A stretch of 64,000 bases of DNA, from the NCBI GenBank assembly GCA_947462335.1, contig OX381715.1, positions 42,012,650 to 42,076,649 on the forward strand, written 5' to 3'. The position numbers were made by a program, and so were the translations under genes. Under the pieces are notes generated by a model. The model did no database searches and was not told the DNA's origin. It saw only the letters and a program-made list of their open reading frames with translations. The stretch comes from Harmothoe impar (lineage: Eukaryota; Annelida; Polychaeta; Phyllodocida; Polynoidae). Below, in pieces: positions 35,758-46,957 of the stretch (position 1 is its first letter; each line of letters opens with the position of its first letter).

Positions 35758-35931
35758 CACTGTGAAAAGTGTTTTTTTTGTAGGTGTACAGCAGGTTCTA
35801 CTGTAGGTGTACAGTTCATTGTAGACTAACGGTATAATATATTATAAATCTACAGTGGTTCTACTGTAAATCCATTCTACTGTAGATCTACAGTAGATTC
35901 TACTGTGTGCGTACACTAACTTTTTTCAGTG
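35758..35931. mobile_element. CACTG-ended element with CTACTGTAGA words, copy 1
   Basis: Ends CACTGTGAAAAGTG / ACTTTTTTCAGTG, with CA on both outer sides. The interior is built from CTACTGTAGATCTACAGTAG palindromes and the related TGTACAGCAGG. Confidence 0.7.
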
Positions 35932-36265
35932 CAGTAAAACAATACAGTTGCCTTTTTCATTAACACAGCGTCATATAACACATTAGTTTTAAAAAGTATT
36001 TCAAGTGCTCTTATTATCACAGACAGGGGTAGATTTCATCTTTTGTGTCTCCATTCTTTTTTCTTCATCTATGTCGAATGACAAAATAATGCCTGGCCTT
36101 CATTTTTATACCCCCCTTATTTTGCACTAATAATATGGGCGCAATGCAAGCAAGTTACTCTCAAGCAAGGGTGGATTATACCCCGAAATCGCACCATTAT
36201 TATATTTTCTGAATGCAGGCCCTGAAAATGAGTGTTTTTTTTTCCATTAGGCCATACCACTGCCA

Positions 36266-36454
36266 CACTGTAAATAGTTAGTGTAGGTACACAGTACAAT
36301 CTACTGTAGATCTACAGTAGAATCTACTGTAGAATGGATTTATAGTACAATCTACTACTGTAGATCTACAGTAGATTCTACTGTGTACCTACAATGAACT
36401 GAACACCTTCAGTAGAATCTAATAAATGTACACCTACAAAAACTTCTTACTGTG
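36266..36454. mobile_element. CACTG-ended element with CTACTGTAGA words, copy 2 (opposite orientation)
   Basis: Inverted relative of 35758-35931: it starts CACTGTAAATAGTTAGTG, ends TTACTGTG, has CA on both sides, and holds the same CTACTGTAGATCTACAGTAG palindromes. Confidence 0.68.
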
Positions 36455-36491
36455 CAGTCCTGACAGACCACAGTATACATCAACATCTAAA

Positions 36492-37178
36492 GTGGTGATT
36501 CCACCAACGCGACGTGACGGATCCGTCCATTTTTTGGACGGATCCGTCCATTTTTGGACGGATCCGTCAAGTGACGGGTTGGTGGAAGCCATTTTCCCCG
36601 TCATTAGCACGCCAAAAGTGTGACGGATCCGTCAGAATGGCTTCCACCAGTCCGTCCGTCGACGGAACCGTCAATGGACGGACTGGTGGAAGCAGGAAAA
36701 TGGAAATCCGTCCGTCAACGGGTGACGGATCCGTCACCATTTTGGCGGATCCGTCAACTGACGGGAATATTAAAAAATTTTGATATTCCCGTCCATTGAC
36801 GGATCCGCCAAAATGTGACGGATCCGTCACCCGTTGACGGACGGATTTCCATTTTCCTGCTTCCACCAGTCCGTCCGTTGACGGATCCGTCGACGGACGG
36901 ATCAGTGGATCACTTTTTTGGGCCCTTATGACGGCTAATTTGGCTTCCACCAATCCGTCCGTTGACGGATCCGTCCATTGACGGATCCGTCCATTGACGG
37001 ATCCATCAAAACAGGTATCTAGTCTATCAAATATGGACGGATCCGTTGACGGACGGAATCAGTGGAAGCAGAAACTGGACGGATCCGTCCAAAACGGACG
37101 GATTTGACCAATCCGTTGACGGACGGAGAGGACGGGGACGTTGACGGATCCGTCACGTGGCGTTGGTGGAGTCAGCCC
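36492..37178. mobile_element. TTAA-type element with GACGGATCCGTC-filled arms
   Basis: The right flank is TTAA (37179-37182) and the left is TAAA (36488-36491, degenerate). Ends match as inverted repeats, with the shared core CCACCAACGC followed by ACGTGACGGATCCGTC. The interior is dominated by many copies of GACGGATCCGTC and the related GGACGGA in both orientations, arranged as nested palindromes. The right end lies 33 bp upstream of receptor exon 2. Confidence 0.78.
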
Positions 37179-37211
37179 TTAATTGTGTCATGTACTTTGC
37201 TATTTTTGCAG

Positions 37212-37300
37212 AAAATGCCACGCGGATGTGTTTCCCCAACGGTATGTGGCAGGAGAAGAGCAACTACTCCCGCTGTGTTCCCCTCACTAAAGATGTAGAG
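37212..37300 (+). CDS. Class B GPCR, ectodomain C-terminal exon
   Basis: Second exon of the receptor. The acceptor is a pyrimidine-rich stretch ending ttttgcag at 37211 and the donor is gtaagt at 37301. The split codon from exon 1 gives Q96, and 29 further codons follow (phase 0 end). It supplies the last two cysteines of the six-cysteine hormone-binding domain, C102 and C117, with the family motif C-x-x-x-G-x-W (C102...G106-x-W108) and two sequons (N97-A-T, N113-Y-S). The pattern matches the extracellular domain of CRF/DH44 receptors. Only 33 bp separate the acceptor from the right end of a TTAA-flanked transposon (36492-37178). Confidence 0.93.
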
Positions 37301-38345
37301 GTAAGTACCCACATAACACAGGCAACTACATTTTTACGCCACGCAAAAATAAAGTGGTGAAAAATATGACGAGGGAGGCTTTTTTTTCTCTTTTTTACTT
37401 GCGGCCTAAAATGTATGGGATGATGTGTTTTCATGGCCGAAATTCACATTTTACTAATAAGAATTTATGGATGTTTTAGAGTGGGGAAACTGTAAGTTAT
37501 TTTTATCCTACTGCTTTACTGGCAGTATCAGATTTAATCGGATACCAACTATGTAATATCTGTCCATTTCTATCATATTCTTTATCTAAATTAGCAAAGA
37601 AAAAAGGGTTTCCTCAAAACCTGATTTGTATGATGCGCGCATTGATGAGAAACCGTAAATATTCTTTGAGTGGCCTTAAATCATCTTTTTTTTATATAAA
37701 CCAACTTGCCTGGCAGATAACCGACTAGTTTTAAGAAATAATATTCTGTAAGGTTTTCTCAGAAACAGGAGTTAGTCTACCATGCAAGATTTGTTGATTT
37801 TAGTTTCTAAAATGAGAAAATACATGTATGGCTGTTTTCAGGGGGGAACAGGGACTTGACATTTATAAGCTTACGTGCACTATAACGGGTCATTATAGCA
37901 TGTTAGTTCATTCAGGTGGGGTTGAACCTAGACCAGGTAGGAGACTGACACCTCTGGTGCATATTCTATCTGCACAGGCAGACTTTCTGATCATGCCCTT
38001 TGCTGCAGAATGCCGATGGTGAAATACAGCCTTCCTTGGTTAAAAGTCAATAGGACTGCCGTATTTACTATGGAGTAAAGTCCATGTCCTTACACCGTTG
38101 GCGAGTATAACCAACAGTGACAGGAGAGGCAGATGATTTAGCAATATTGATTTCACTATTTTCATGGTGCTCCTCACCATCAAAATCGTAAGTAATACTA
38201 ATATTATACATTATTTGTTATCTTGGCCTCAAAGTGCTTTATAAGACCAAGAATGAGACTCCATCCACAGCGACTGCGCGAAATTGTATATACATTATAG
38301 TGTTTCTACCAGTTTTGCTTGGAATTTGGTTTCACGGAAAAACTA
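37301..38345. other. Intron 2 DNA, nothing recognised
   Basis: AT-rich; begins at the exon 2 donor. Confidence 0.45.
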
Positions 38346-38513
38346 CACAGCAAGAAATAATTATCTCATTTCAAAATAAGATAAACAAACTCGCCTGGTG
38401 GACAAATATCTAGCTTTAAGAAAATATATTTTCTTAAAACTAGTAGTCATTTGTCCGTCAGACGAGTTTATTTTTCATATTTTCTTGAAATTAAACAATT
38501 ATGTTTTGCTATG
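38346..38513. mobile_element. Foldback MITE with TA flanks
   Basis: 168 bp, nearly a full inverted repeat. The left arm starts CACAGCAAGAAATAATTATC, the right arm ends TTTTGCTATG, and TA lies on both sides. The arms meet at about 38430. Confidence 0.8.
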
Positions 38514-38867
38514 TACATTTGTTAATGAGTATTTCTATCAGAAACAACTGCATTGTTAATATAGTTCTTGTACAAATACTGCTTCAGCAATGGTATCTTG
38601 GTATTTTAATACTTAAATCATCAGTTTGGTGGAATATTTGTTCAAAGCGTATTCTTTACTCACATACCGTTGAATCCCCCTATCGAAAGATGATATGGCT
38701 TGAGATACAGATGCGATAAGAGTAAACACATGTATGTGCCAAGGCATTAGGAATGATAAGTATAATGCATTAAAATTGAGTTGTGCATTGCGCCGGCTAT
38801 TCTGCCTAAACTACTTCAAATGTATATACACAAAACACTATGTTAAGATGGATTGCAATATAGTTTT

Positions 38868-40437
38868 TGAGTTTTGAGTTTTAAACATTTTTATTTGGCA
38901 ATAATTACATGTACAAGTACAGTCTTTCAAATTAAAGCCACGATGAAAGTAGGACAGGCCATTCCGCTACACATGATTAGCTTATAGGTCTTGCCAACAA
39001 CGATACAATATACAACAGGCAACATAATGAAAAGTATGTTAGTGTCAGACTAGTCGATAGGAGAGTTCATCAAGAGACATAAGGCACATCAGTCGGGTTG
39101 TGCTATTACAGTACCAACTCTCTATATAACATGTACTCCACTGATTTACATTCACACAGGAGGAGAGATCAACATGCACCATAGCCATGGATCATCCTAT
39201 ATCCATCCTCAGTTTAGAACCAGATGCCATATGTTCATATTATATCTTAGTTCATTCTCTCAATTGTCATAGGTTCTTATTTTGCTTACATGTTTTTGCA
39301 GTTCATTATTTACATTGGTTGCTTTTCATTGTACACACATATGGTACCTATCTACTAATTTTGCTTCACTCTAGCACGTCAGCCATGGAGTGCATTTATA
39401 AACCTAGGCACGGATTCTTGACGTTGCGTTTCACCTTCCAGCTTATTCCAAGCTAAAAAGCCTCTATACTTAGGACTCTTGCGGTAATGCTCACCACGAG
39501 GACGCTGTACCTTCAGACGGATTTTCACATTACCCCTGAGCTGTCGTACTGGTACCACTACATTGTCACAGTCCTTTGATAGTTTGAACATACGACACAA
39601 GAGGCTTTCTCTCCTTCTTGCCAGTAACATTGTACACTCGCAACGCTCATGTAGAGCCTTTCTAGAGATAGACCTTGGGTCCCAGATGTGTAGACAGGCC
39701 CTTAAGCAGTTATTCTGTATCGTTTGTACCTCAGCGACCAACGTCTCTGGGGCACCATCGAGTACCACACCGCCGTAGTCGAACACCGGTAAGATCATAG
39801 TCTTGTACAGGAGCAAAGCCAATTCATTATCCATATATTTACATAGATTCCTTAAGCTATATAGCTTTTGGTTGCCGGAACCAATCACCTTTTTACACTG
39901 TGCCTTGAAGCTAACCAGGGAATCAATCAGGACTCCTAGGTAGTTGAAATCAGCAACCACCTTTAGACTCGTACCCTGCAGGACGATTGGATACACAGAA
40001 AAGTCAATATTGCACCTTTCACCGTGACACCACAGGACCTTAGTCTTATCTGCATTTACAGTTAACATAAAGTCACTGCACCACTGACTAACCCTGTCCA
40101 GATCCTCCTGAAGGAGTACCCCCGTTAGCCCCGGATCCCTGTTGCTAGACACAATCGCCAAATCGTCGGCATACATATAATATCTACAGTTGGTCATACA
40201 CTCAGTGATGCTATTAATATAAATAATGAACATAAGGGGCCCTAGCACGGAGCCCTGTGGGACTCCACAGCTTATAGGTTCCTGACTGGAGACTAGCCCA
40301 CTGACTGATGTCACCTGCTTTCGTTCCGATAGGTAACTCTCAAACCAGGCCAAGCTACTGTCGTCACAGCCAATCCTCCTCAGTTCACACAGCAGCAGTG
40401 AGTGGTTGACTGTGTCGAATGCCTTCCTGAGATCCAT
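38868..40437 (-). mobile_element. 5'-truncated LINE copy with 3' UTR and simple-repeat tail
   Basis: The LINE fragment includes about 500 bp of 3' UTR. Read on the minus strand it ends with an AATAAA-like signal (CCAAATAAAAATG) and a tail of repeated AAACTC words at about 38868-38890. It lies in intron 2 of the receptor, antisense to it. Confidence 0.75.
39379..40437 (-). pseudogene. 5'-truncated LINE reverse transcriptase (L2/CR1-like)
   Basis: A minus-strand ORF of 352 residues that begins inside RT motif A (M-D-L-R-K-A-F-D-T-V). The endonuclease and the N-terminal half of the RT are missing. The remaining parts are G-V-P-Q-G-S-V-L-G-P, the catalytic Y-A-D-D, the thumb-like region and a C-terminal domain resembling that of the intact LINE at 28978 (shared pattern of L-R-G-N and K-x-x-R-x-x-x-x-x-Y-x-x-S-P-x-x-R-G). 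Sequence on the 5' side of the truncation is unrelated and an in-frame TAA immediately precedes the ATG, so this is the usual 5' truncation of target-primed reverse transcription, not a functional gene. The frame is still open, which suggests recent insertion. Confidence 0.9.
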
Positions 40438-40549
40438 TTACCATGCTTATTGTATGGCTTCAAATTATACGTTTATACCCCCGCAACTGCCCATGCACTA
40501 CCTGTCGGACTTTCGAATTTCAAAGGTCTGTATTCCCCTCATCATCATC

Positions 40550-40720
40550 AGGGAGTGGTCTTTTTTATCAACAGGGGGAGTTGGTGGATTTGGGGAGGGA
40601 ACAAAAAAATGTGGACCCCTTGAAGGGGGGGGGGGATTGACGGGGGACCAAATAAATTATACCCCTTTTAAGCAGAAAAGCCTGTGCACTACTATAGCTC
40701 AAAGGGGTCGGCCGCACTCA
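40550..40720 (+). repeat. C/G-run family member (partial)
   Basis: Starts GGGAGTGGTCTTTTTTATCA, has CAACAGGGGGAGTTGGTGGA and AAGCAGAAAAGCCTGTGCAC as in the 4487 element. No matching right end was found. Confidence 0.55.
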
Positions 40721-40762
40721 AATTCAACATTGAATGATAAATACAGAAATTATGTATGTATA

Positions 40763-40763
40763 A

Positions 40764-40827
<64 letters not shown>
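40763..40827. repeat. TA microsatellite
   Basis: About 60 bp of uninterrupted TA. Confidence 0.97.
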
Positions 40828-40890
40828 TGGCGTTCCATATTGACATCGAGATCGAGAGGTTCCATTATTTGTTTAAGACCTCAGGTTAGA

Positions 40891-41270
40891 ATCTAATTAG
40901 ATGTTGTTGAGATTTGAAAATCAATCTGGCAACACAGAGAGAAGAAGTAGAATCACTGTAACTCTCAAGTGGGAGTCCAGCCCTGATTACTGAGGTAACT
41001 CTTCAGGACTCTAAAGTGATTCCCTAATAATAGTAATATTAGTGGGACTCTATAATAACTCTATAATGACTCCTGTTCTAATCTAATTAGATGTTGTTGA
41101 GATTTGAAAATCAATCTGGCAACACAGAGAGAAGAAGTAGAATCACTGTAACTCTCAAGTGGGAGTCCAGCCCTGATTACTGAGGTAACTCTTCAGGACT
41201 CTAAAGTGATTCCCTAATAATAGTAATATTAGTGGGACTCTATAATAACTCTATAATGACTCCTGTTCTA
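40891..41270 (+). repeat. Perfect 190-bp tandem duplication
   Basis: 40891-41080 and 41081-41270 are identical by eye. The unit includes the left terminus of the GACTC element. Confidence 0.95.
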
Positions 41271-42030
41271 AGAGAGTCATAGCTAATTCACTCCCTACCT
41301 GGCATTGACTCCCGTCTTACGGTGTCATGAACTGGAGGACTCCATATGGGGGAGTCACAACTCCATAGGGAGTCATGTGTGGCGGACTCCCTTTTGACTC
41401 CCTAAACTATCCTGACTCTCAAACTTAAACTTTCCATATCTCACCAGTTCTGAGCTTTGCCACTAGAGGACCTCACAATATAATCTATAGAGTTTTTCTC
41501 AGAACAGTACCTGTCATAATGGTTTTAAAATGGCCTTCTTCATCTGATCAAGACAGAACTTAGTAATACTCATGCTAATAGTAGGAATGTCTGATAATAA
41601 GTCAATGGACTAAAGAAAATACTATTTCATTATGTGAAATACCCCAAAGTAAGGTACAGTAGAAGCATGGAACCAATTCCATGGGTAAATGTTTATGTTA
41701 AAGCATTTTCACTGTTTCATCTATGCATGGATTATAAGCTTTCTCCCACCATTCATATTGATGTAACTTATGAAACCAAGGAGAATGGATCTGTTAAGAT
41801 CTCCTTGCATCACCCATTTTGACTCCCTAGAATAATAGTGTCAAACCGATTTGACTCCGTTTTTTATGGTGTCGTCCCATTTTGACTCCTGTTTGACTCT
41901 ATGCAAAGGAAGTCACTACACTTAGACTCCCTAATGGTAGGGAGTCACTTTAGTCATGGGGAGAGTTACCTCAGTGATCGGGGCTAGACTCCATTTGACA
42001 GTCACTCTCATTCTACTTCTTCTCTCTGTG
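40933..42030. mobile_element. CACAG-ended element with GACTC words
   Basis: Ends CACAGAGAGAAGAAGTAGAA / TTCTACTTCTTCTCTCTGTG are inverted repeats flanked by AA on both sides. The interior is dense in GACTCC / GGAGTC. Its left 190 bp is duplicated in tandem, so the left end occurs at both 40933 and 41123. Confidence 0.78.
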
Positions 42031-42346
42031 AACTGTAACCGCAAAGCATCTGACCAGAATGACAGGATTTACTAACAAGAGCTAGAAGGGCTTGAGAAAG
42101 GTCAGTTCTAAACAGCCTTTATTAGCCCCCAACAAGCACTTTAAAAACTGTTCTCCCCATACTTGACTTTTATTGTGGGAGCTCAAAGCAGCCTGTTTGG
42201 GGTCAAGGGTCACAAGCGCCAGGGGTCACGACCACCTCATAGATCTGCCTATCGGATACATATACATAATGGCTCATTTATGCTTTGGAAATTCAAATAA
42301 GCGCCCATCTGGAACGGGCCCCAGTGTCAAGGGGTATTGAAATATG

Positions 42347-42583
42347 TAACACCTGAAGGGCGGCATAATGCTTTAATGCATCATGCCATTGGTTGTCATG
42401 ATGCATTAATTCAGCCCTGGCAAGTAAATTGCCAGTGCTGCATTCATGCATCATGACAATGAAGACACCCCTGAGGGGTGGCCACGTACCAATACAGCAC
42501 TGGCGAGTGACTTGCAGGGGCTACATTGGTGCATCATGACGACGAATGTAATTTTTTTAGCGGCATGCGTCCTTAAAGGGATA
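42347..42583. repeat. Hairpin-repeat family copy with a compensatory stem change
   Basis: Hairpin GGCAAGTAAATTGCC at about 42419-42433, where the family has GGCGAGTAACTCGCC: a G-C pair became A-T on both arms. Confidence 0.82.
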
Positions 42584-42734
42584 AGCACTCGATATAGATA
42601 GCTACCTGACTTGTATAAGCGCCGGAAGTCAACAGGTACCAGCTGGGTACAGTGGTTTCCGAAATCTAGGCCTATAAGTGTCCAGGCACTTTACCTAGTC
42701 ACAGCAGTGTTAAAATATATATAATTTATATATA

Positions 42735-42955
42735 CCCTAAACTCCCACATATAACCCGCATCTCATGTATAAGTCGCACCCCACTTTGTGAGAATCCTAT
42801 AACCCGTAACTGGGGTCTGAAAATTGTTATTCTAGTACTGTACTATACTTTTCAAAACCCTCATATCATCCATCCCCAGACTTTGAGAATATTGTGTAAC
42901 CTGCACTTGAGGTTTTGTTTACCTGGGGTTATATACAGGAATTTACGGTATATGT
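42735..42955 (+). repeat. ATAAGCCGCACC-type dispersed repeat, copy 2
   Basis: CATATAACCCGCATCTCATG, TATAAGTCGCACCCCACTTT, ending GGAATTTACGGTAT. Confidence 0.5.
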
Positions 42956-43815
42956 CTTTTTCTTACAACTCAGAATGGAGATAAATTGGCCATTGGTGAT
43001 GTGAAGAGGTGATTTGGGGCAGATAGCTGACACCCACAATGTAAGCTGAGTGCAGAGAGTTGAAATGGAGGAGAGTGAGGCAGGTATAACAGATGTTTGT
43101 GTATAGGATGGGGGGACAGTAGGCTGGACAGCATGTTCCCAGCAGGTAAAAAGGTCTCCCCAATAAATAGATGCACCCCCAAAAGCCACAAGAAAACTAA
43201 TCAATTACATCTTGTGTGTGGATGCCCCCTAAAGGTCACATTGCCTCCCCCCAATAATAAACCCTATCTATAGAGTAGGGGCCAAGCAGACGCTGTATAT
43301 ATCCGCACCTTTAAGTTATAGCTGGCCACTTAGCTCTTACTGAGAAAGGCCATCTATGGTAGGTCTCTGAGCTATGGCTGAGAAAGGCTCTAGCAAGTCT
43401 CCCAGATATTGATGAGAGAGCCTGTCTCGAGTAAGTCACTTATCTATTGAAGGGCTGACTATTATATGGCTCTGACCTATTGATAAAATAAGGCTGTCTA
43501 CAGTAGGTCTCTTAGCTATTGATGAGAAAGGCCGACTATAGTAGGTCTCTACTTTGCTTATGAGACAAGCTGTCTATAATAGGTCTCTTAGATATTGCTG
43601 TGAAGAGTTTTCTATACTAGGTCTCTTAGCTATTGTTGAGACAGATTGTCAATAGTAAATCTCCTAGCTATTCTGAGAAAGGCCGTCTGTAGTAGGTATC
43701 TGAGCTTTTGCTGAGACAGGACGTCTGTAGTTGATCTCTGAGCTATTGATGTAAAGGCTGTCTATAGTAGGCCTCGTAGCTATTACTGAGGCATACTATC
43801 TAAAGAAGATCTCTA
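42955..43815 (-). repeat. Dispersed repeat with about 42-bp minisatellite, copy 2 (inverted)
   Basis: 43330-43815 has about ten degenerate units of TAGTAGGTCTCTTAGCTATT. 42960-43275 is the inverted counterpart of 3560-3850. Confidence 0.78.
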
Positions 43816-44625
43816 GGCAGTGTTTAATGAATAATTATATGCTGATAGGGCTATTGATATTGGCGGGCTTAGGAAATGCTGCCATAGTTTGAATCCCAAT
43901 AGTTTTGACGAAGCCCAACGATAATAGATTGCCAAGATATCCTCAGTTATTCTCTCAAGCATTGCCTCTAATTGATAGCGATTCTAGCAAAGCAGGGAAT
44001 TCAGACTAATTCTCCTTTTTCTTTTTTATGTACAATTCTAAAGTAATTCTAGCAGTTGTATTCTTTGGCTTATACTTTCAACTGCAACATTTTAGTCGGC
44101 TACAGATGAAGAGATCATACAATATTGCTCCATCTTTTCAACAGCACATCAGCATAAAGTCCGCCAGTTATTCAAATTTCGATATTGCACTGAGGTGATG
44201 GAAAGAGGATTCATCACATATTTGGACTAGAAAAGGTTGTGTTCAAATGAACATTATCTTTCTCTTTGCCAATCAGCAGTGTTTCCAACCTTGTAGACAG
44301 TACTTTTCACATAAATAGACAAATGGCAATGTACATTGATACCGTCTCTGTTGTATCTTACGAGTCGGGACTGGGGCGACATCCCATAAAGCCGCACTGC
44401 CCCAGCCCATTGAGTGAAATACATCAGAAATGGTATCAATATAGTTTAATATTTGTGTTCATTTTACAATTTGAAGCCATTTGATGAAGGAAAGACAACC
44501 CTTCCCTAGCCATTCAATACGGCTACATTGTGTTTAATAGGGGCATTGAATATGGCGCTTCCTATAAAAGCATAGTAAATCTTGTATTTCAAAATAAAGA
44601 ATATTCTGTGTTTGGTCCTTTACAG
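43816..44625. other. Intron 2 DNA before exon 3, nothing recognised
   Basis: No repeat family assigned; ends in the exon 3 acceptor. Confidence 0.45.
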
Positions 44626-44729
44626 ACATTCAACATCCACAACTACATCACACGCATCATCTATTACGTTGGATTTACGACATCTCTCATTGCGCTGGTT
44701 ATCGCCCTCTCTATCTTCTTATACTTCCG
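44626..44729 (+). CDS. Class B GPCR, TM1 exon
   Basis: Third exon. The acceptor is ctttacag at 44625 and the donor is gtaaga at 44730 or, as phase 2 requires, gtaagat starting at 44730 after CG at 44728-44729. It encodes a short juxtamembrane stretch (T-F-N-I-H-N-Y) followed by a hydrophobic segment of about 27 residues (receptor residues about 131-158), which is TM1, ending in Y-F-R. The split arginine codon is completed by the next exon. Phase agrees with both neighbours. The exon/intron layout (ectodomain, TM1, TM2, TM3) follows the usual class B arrangement. Confidence 0.92.
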
Positions 44730-44788
44730 GTAAGATATTTATCTATATCTCTACATTCCACTGTTTGTAAATATTAAATTATAATGAT

Positions 44789-44958
44789 ATATTTCACGCT
44801 GAACATATTTTCGCGGATTTTGCGTAATTTAAAATCCGCGAAATTATGTAGAGTACACAAATTCATACAATGTAGTTAGCCTACTACAATACCTCAAAAT
44901 CCGTGAATTTTGATCTGCGTTAAAATTCATACACACGAAAATGTGTACATTTACAGCA
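44789..44958 (+). repeat. CGCGGATTT-type dispersed repeat, copy 2
   Basis: TATTTCACGCTGAACATATT, CGCGGATTTTGCGTAATTTA and AAATTCATACACACGAAAAT. Confidence 0.55.
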
Positions 44959-45050
44959 CAGTGTGAAAGAGATTTTAAAACATTTATACTGTTAATTCCA
45001 TCCTTTAACACCATCATTAAATAGGTATAGAATTATCATCGTATTTTATT

Positions 45051-45218
45051 CATTTAAGGACGGCATGATGTCTCAATGCATCATGCCCTTGGTATGAATG
45101 CAGCCCTGGCGAGTAACTCGTCAGTGCTGCATTCAAGTATCATGCTGACCCCACGGCATTGAGACACGCATGTAGGGTCGGTATGATGCACCAATGCAGC
45201 ACAGGCGAGTTACTCAAT
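45051..45218. repeat. Hairpin-repeat family, truncated copy
   Basis: Starts CATTTAAGGACGGCATGATG and breaks off after the second GCGAGTTACTC. Confidence 0.75.
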
Positions 45219-45488
45219 TTCAGGTGTAGCTTATCATACTGTATAAGTGTCAGGTCTCAAATAACAGCCAATCTCCTATAAGCAGTGAGTGTACACTCTA
45301 AAAACAGTGTGTTACGTTTACACACTTTTCAACACACTTTTCTGAAGCCACTTTTAACACACTTTTTTGTGGTAACACACTACACACTTTTGGCAAAAGT
45401 GTGTTGAATCTAAAAAGTGTGTTGGTGTACAAAGCCATGGTATTGAGGAGGTGGGGGTTAAAATAGCTGTTCTACACCTTACAGAGTG

Positions 45489-45562
45489 TGTCAGGTGCCG
45501 TGGCTGAGTGGTCTAGGGGCTGGCACATGAGTCCTATCCATGCAGGTTCGAATCCCTTGACA
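45489..45562 (+). other. tRNA-like sequence (Leu/Ser-like, probably a pseudogene or SINE head)
   Basis: 74 nt. The ends TGTCAGG / CCTTGACA nearly pair, with box A TGGCTGAGTGGTCTAGG and box B GGTTCGAATCC. The variable arm is too short for a functional Leu/Ser tRNA. Confidence 0.45.
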
Positions 45563-46029
45563 ATTATTGTTTTTTCAATATCAAGTATGATTACTTTCTA
45601 TATGGGTTAAGAGTTAAATTAGTATAGATTTATCTAATTTCTTGTCAGGTCTATTCATGTTCATACTGTGCATATGCTGTGCGTATCACTTTAAATGCTT
45701 CTTATATCTAGAAAAAGTGTTTATTGAACCGCTCATAATATATAGAAAAGTGGGAATAGAAGTATTATATCAAAACTGACTTTGTATTGACAGTGAACAA
45801 ATCATAGTCAACCACTTTGAACACATCCTAGCTCATGACCCTGGCGAAACTGACACACCTGATAACCAACTGGTGACTGTGGCGCAATGTGCCATGACCG
45901 TACCACTGTCAGATAGCGTGGGATGGCTGCTCTCACAACCTTTTCTCAGAGTCTCCAGTGGTCCATTGTAGCCTTTTCCCCTCCCGGCTAGGACCACCTT
46001 CGTCAACACTGATATCTGCTATATCTTTA

Positions 46030-46258
46030 CCAGTCGCAAGTGTATTATGCTTCTACGGGTTGAAGCGGATCGGTGCAAGTCTCATGGGAGACCAGGACAC
46101 CGAAGGTTCACCGCAGTCTGTCTACCGACACTTACAGACGCGACTCCTGTCAGGACAACTTGTTTCACTTGGGAAGATTTGGTGCCAGGTCTTCTCTGGG
46201 GATCGAACCCAGGACCTCTCACACACTTGTCCAGCCACTTGCTCAGTAGGCCACCAAA
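46030..46258 (-). repeat. Probable tRNA-derived SINE (minus strand)
   Basis: Read on the minus strand it begins with a tRNA-like head (GGTGGCCTACTGAGCAAGTG and box B GGTTCGATCC) and continues into a body of about 160 bp. Confidence 0.45.
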
Positions 46259-46724
46259 TCTCCTTGTACAATCATGGTGTACTCCCCACTCAAATAGGTA
46301 CCAGAAAACACAACAGTGAGGAGACACAAAGTATTCTCAAAGATCACACAACTTCTTACCAGTTACCAGTAAGCTATATAACTTACCCTTGGGTATTGAT
46401 ATGTTATGACAGGAAGTGGTTCTTAGACAATACAAAGACTGCCCTTATTGAGGGATGCCAATGCACTGACTAATAATTTGCAGGGCTTTATATCTATTAT
46501 AAAGACAATAGTTAATCAGCTATTGATAAGCCATGCTTTTACAGCCTTGCAGAACCTCTAATGAGGTCTTATATGGGATGGTTATTTGGTTCATGCAAAG
46601 AGCATGTGTGTATAGTTGAAGAGAATAAACTTCCCATCTATTTCCAATATTGATCGAGTGAGCTTGCTCATTCAATGAGATTCAAATAATACAGTTTTTG
46701 TATGTATCTCATTGCAAAGTAAAT

Positions 46725-46865
46725 AGGTGTCATATCTTTCATTGTAGTAGAGGGGATTGGTTGGGGAGGGGGTTGTAAAACAGTTCAACCCCTCCTGAGG
46801 GGAAGAGAAATTTGACACTTCTTGAGGGGGGGGGGCTAAAATATTATGGTCCTTCTTAGAAAATA
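46725..46865 (+). repeat. C/G-run family member (partial)
   Basis: GAGGGGATTGGTTGGGGAGG, then ACCCCTCCTGAGGGG and a G-run, matching the 4487 family. It lies within the 1.9-kb TGTGTT element. Confidence 0.5.
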
Positions 46866-46882
46866 AACATTTCCATTTGACA

Positions 46883-46957
46883 GTCAGCCCCATTGGGAAT
46901 CGAGCCGGGGATCTTCAAGTTCTCAGTCCAAAGACTAGTCCATTGAGCCACTGCGAC
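46883..46957 (-). other. tRNA-like sequence (minus strand, probably a pseudogene)
   Basis: Box A AGTGGCTCAATGGACTAG and box B CCGGCTCGATTCCC. The acceptor arms pair poorly. Confidence 0.4.

Noticed and set aside
36426..36953. Open frames of 65-128 aa with repeated T-D-P-S
   Set aside because: They arise from GACGGATCCGTC words in a non-coding transposon.
45489..45562. Functional tRNA-Leu or tRNA-Ser gene
   Set aside because: No adequate variable arm or anticodon loop, although the A and B boxes and acceptor ends look tRNA-like.
45958..46473. 171-aa open frame with a G-D-R-T-Q-D-L-S-H stretch
   Set aside because: That stretch is translation of the tRNA-like SINE region; no protein family recognised.
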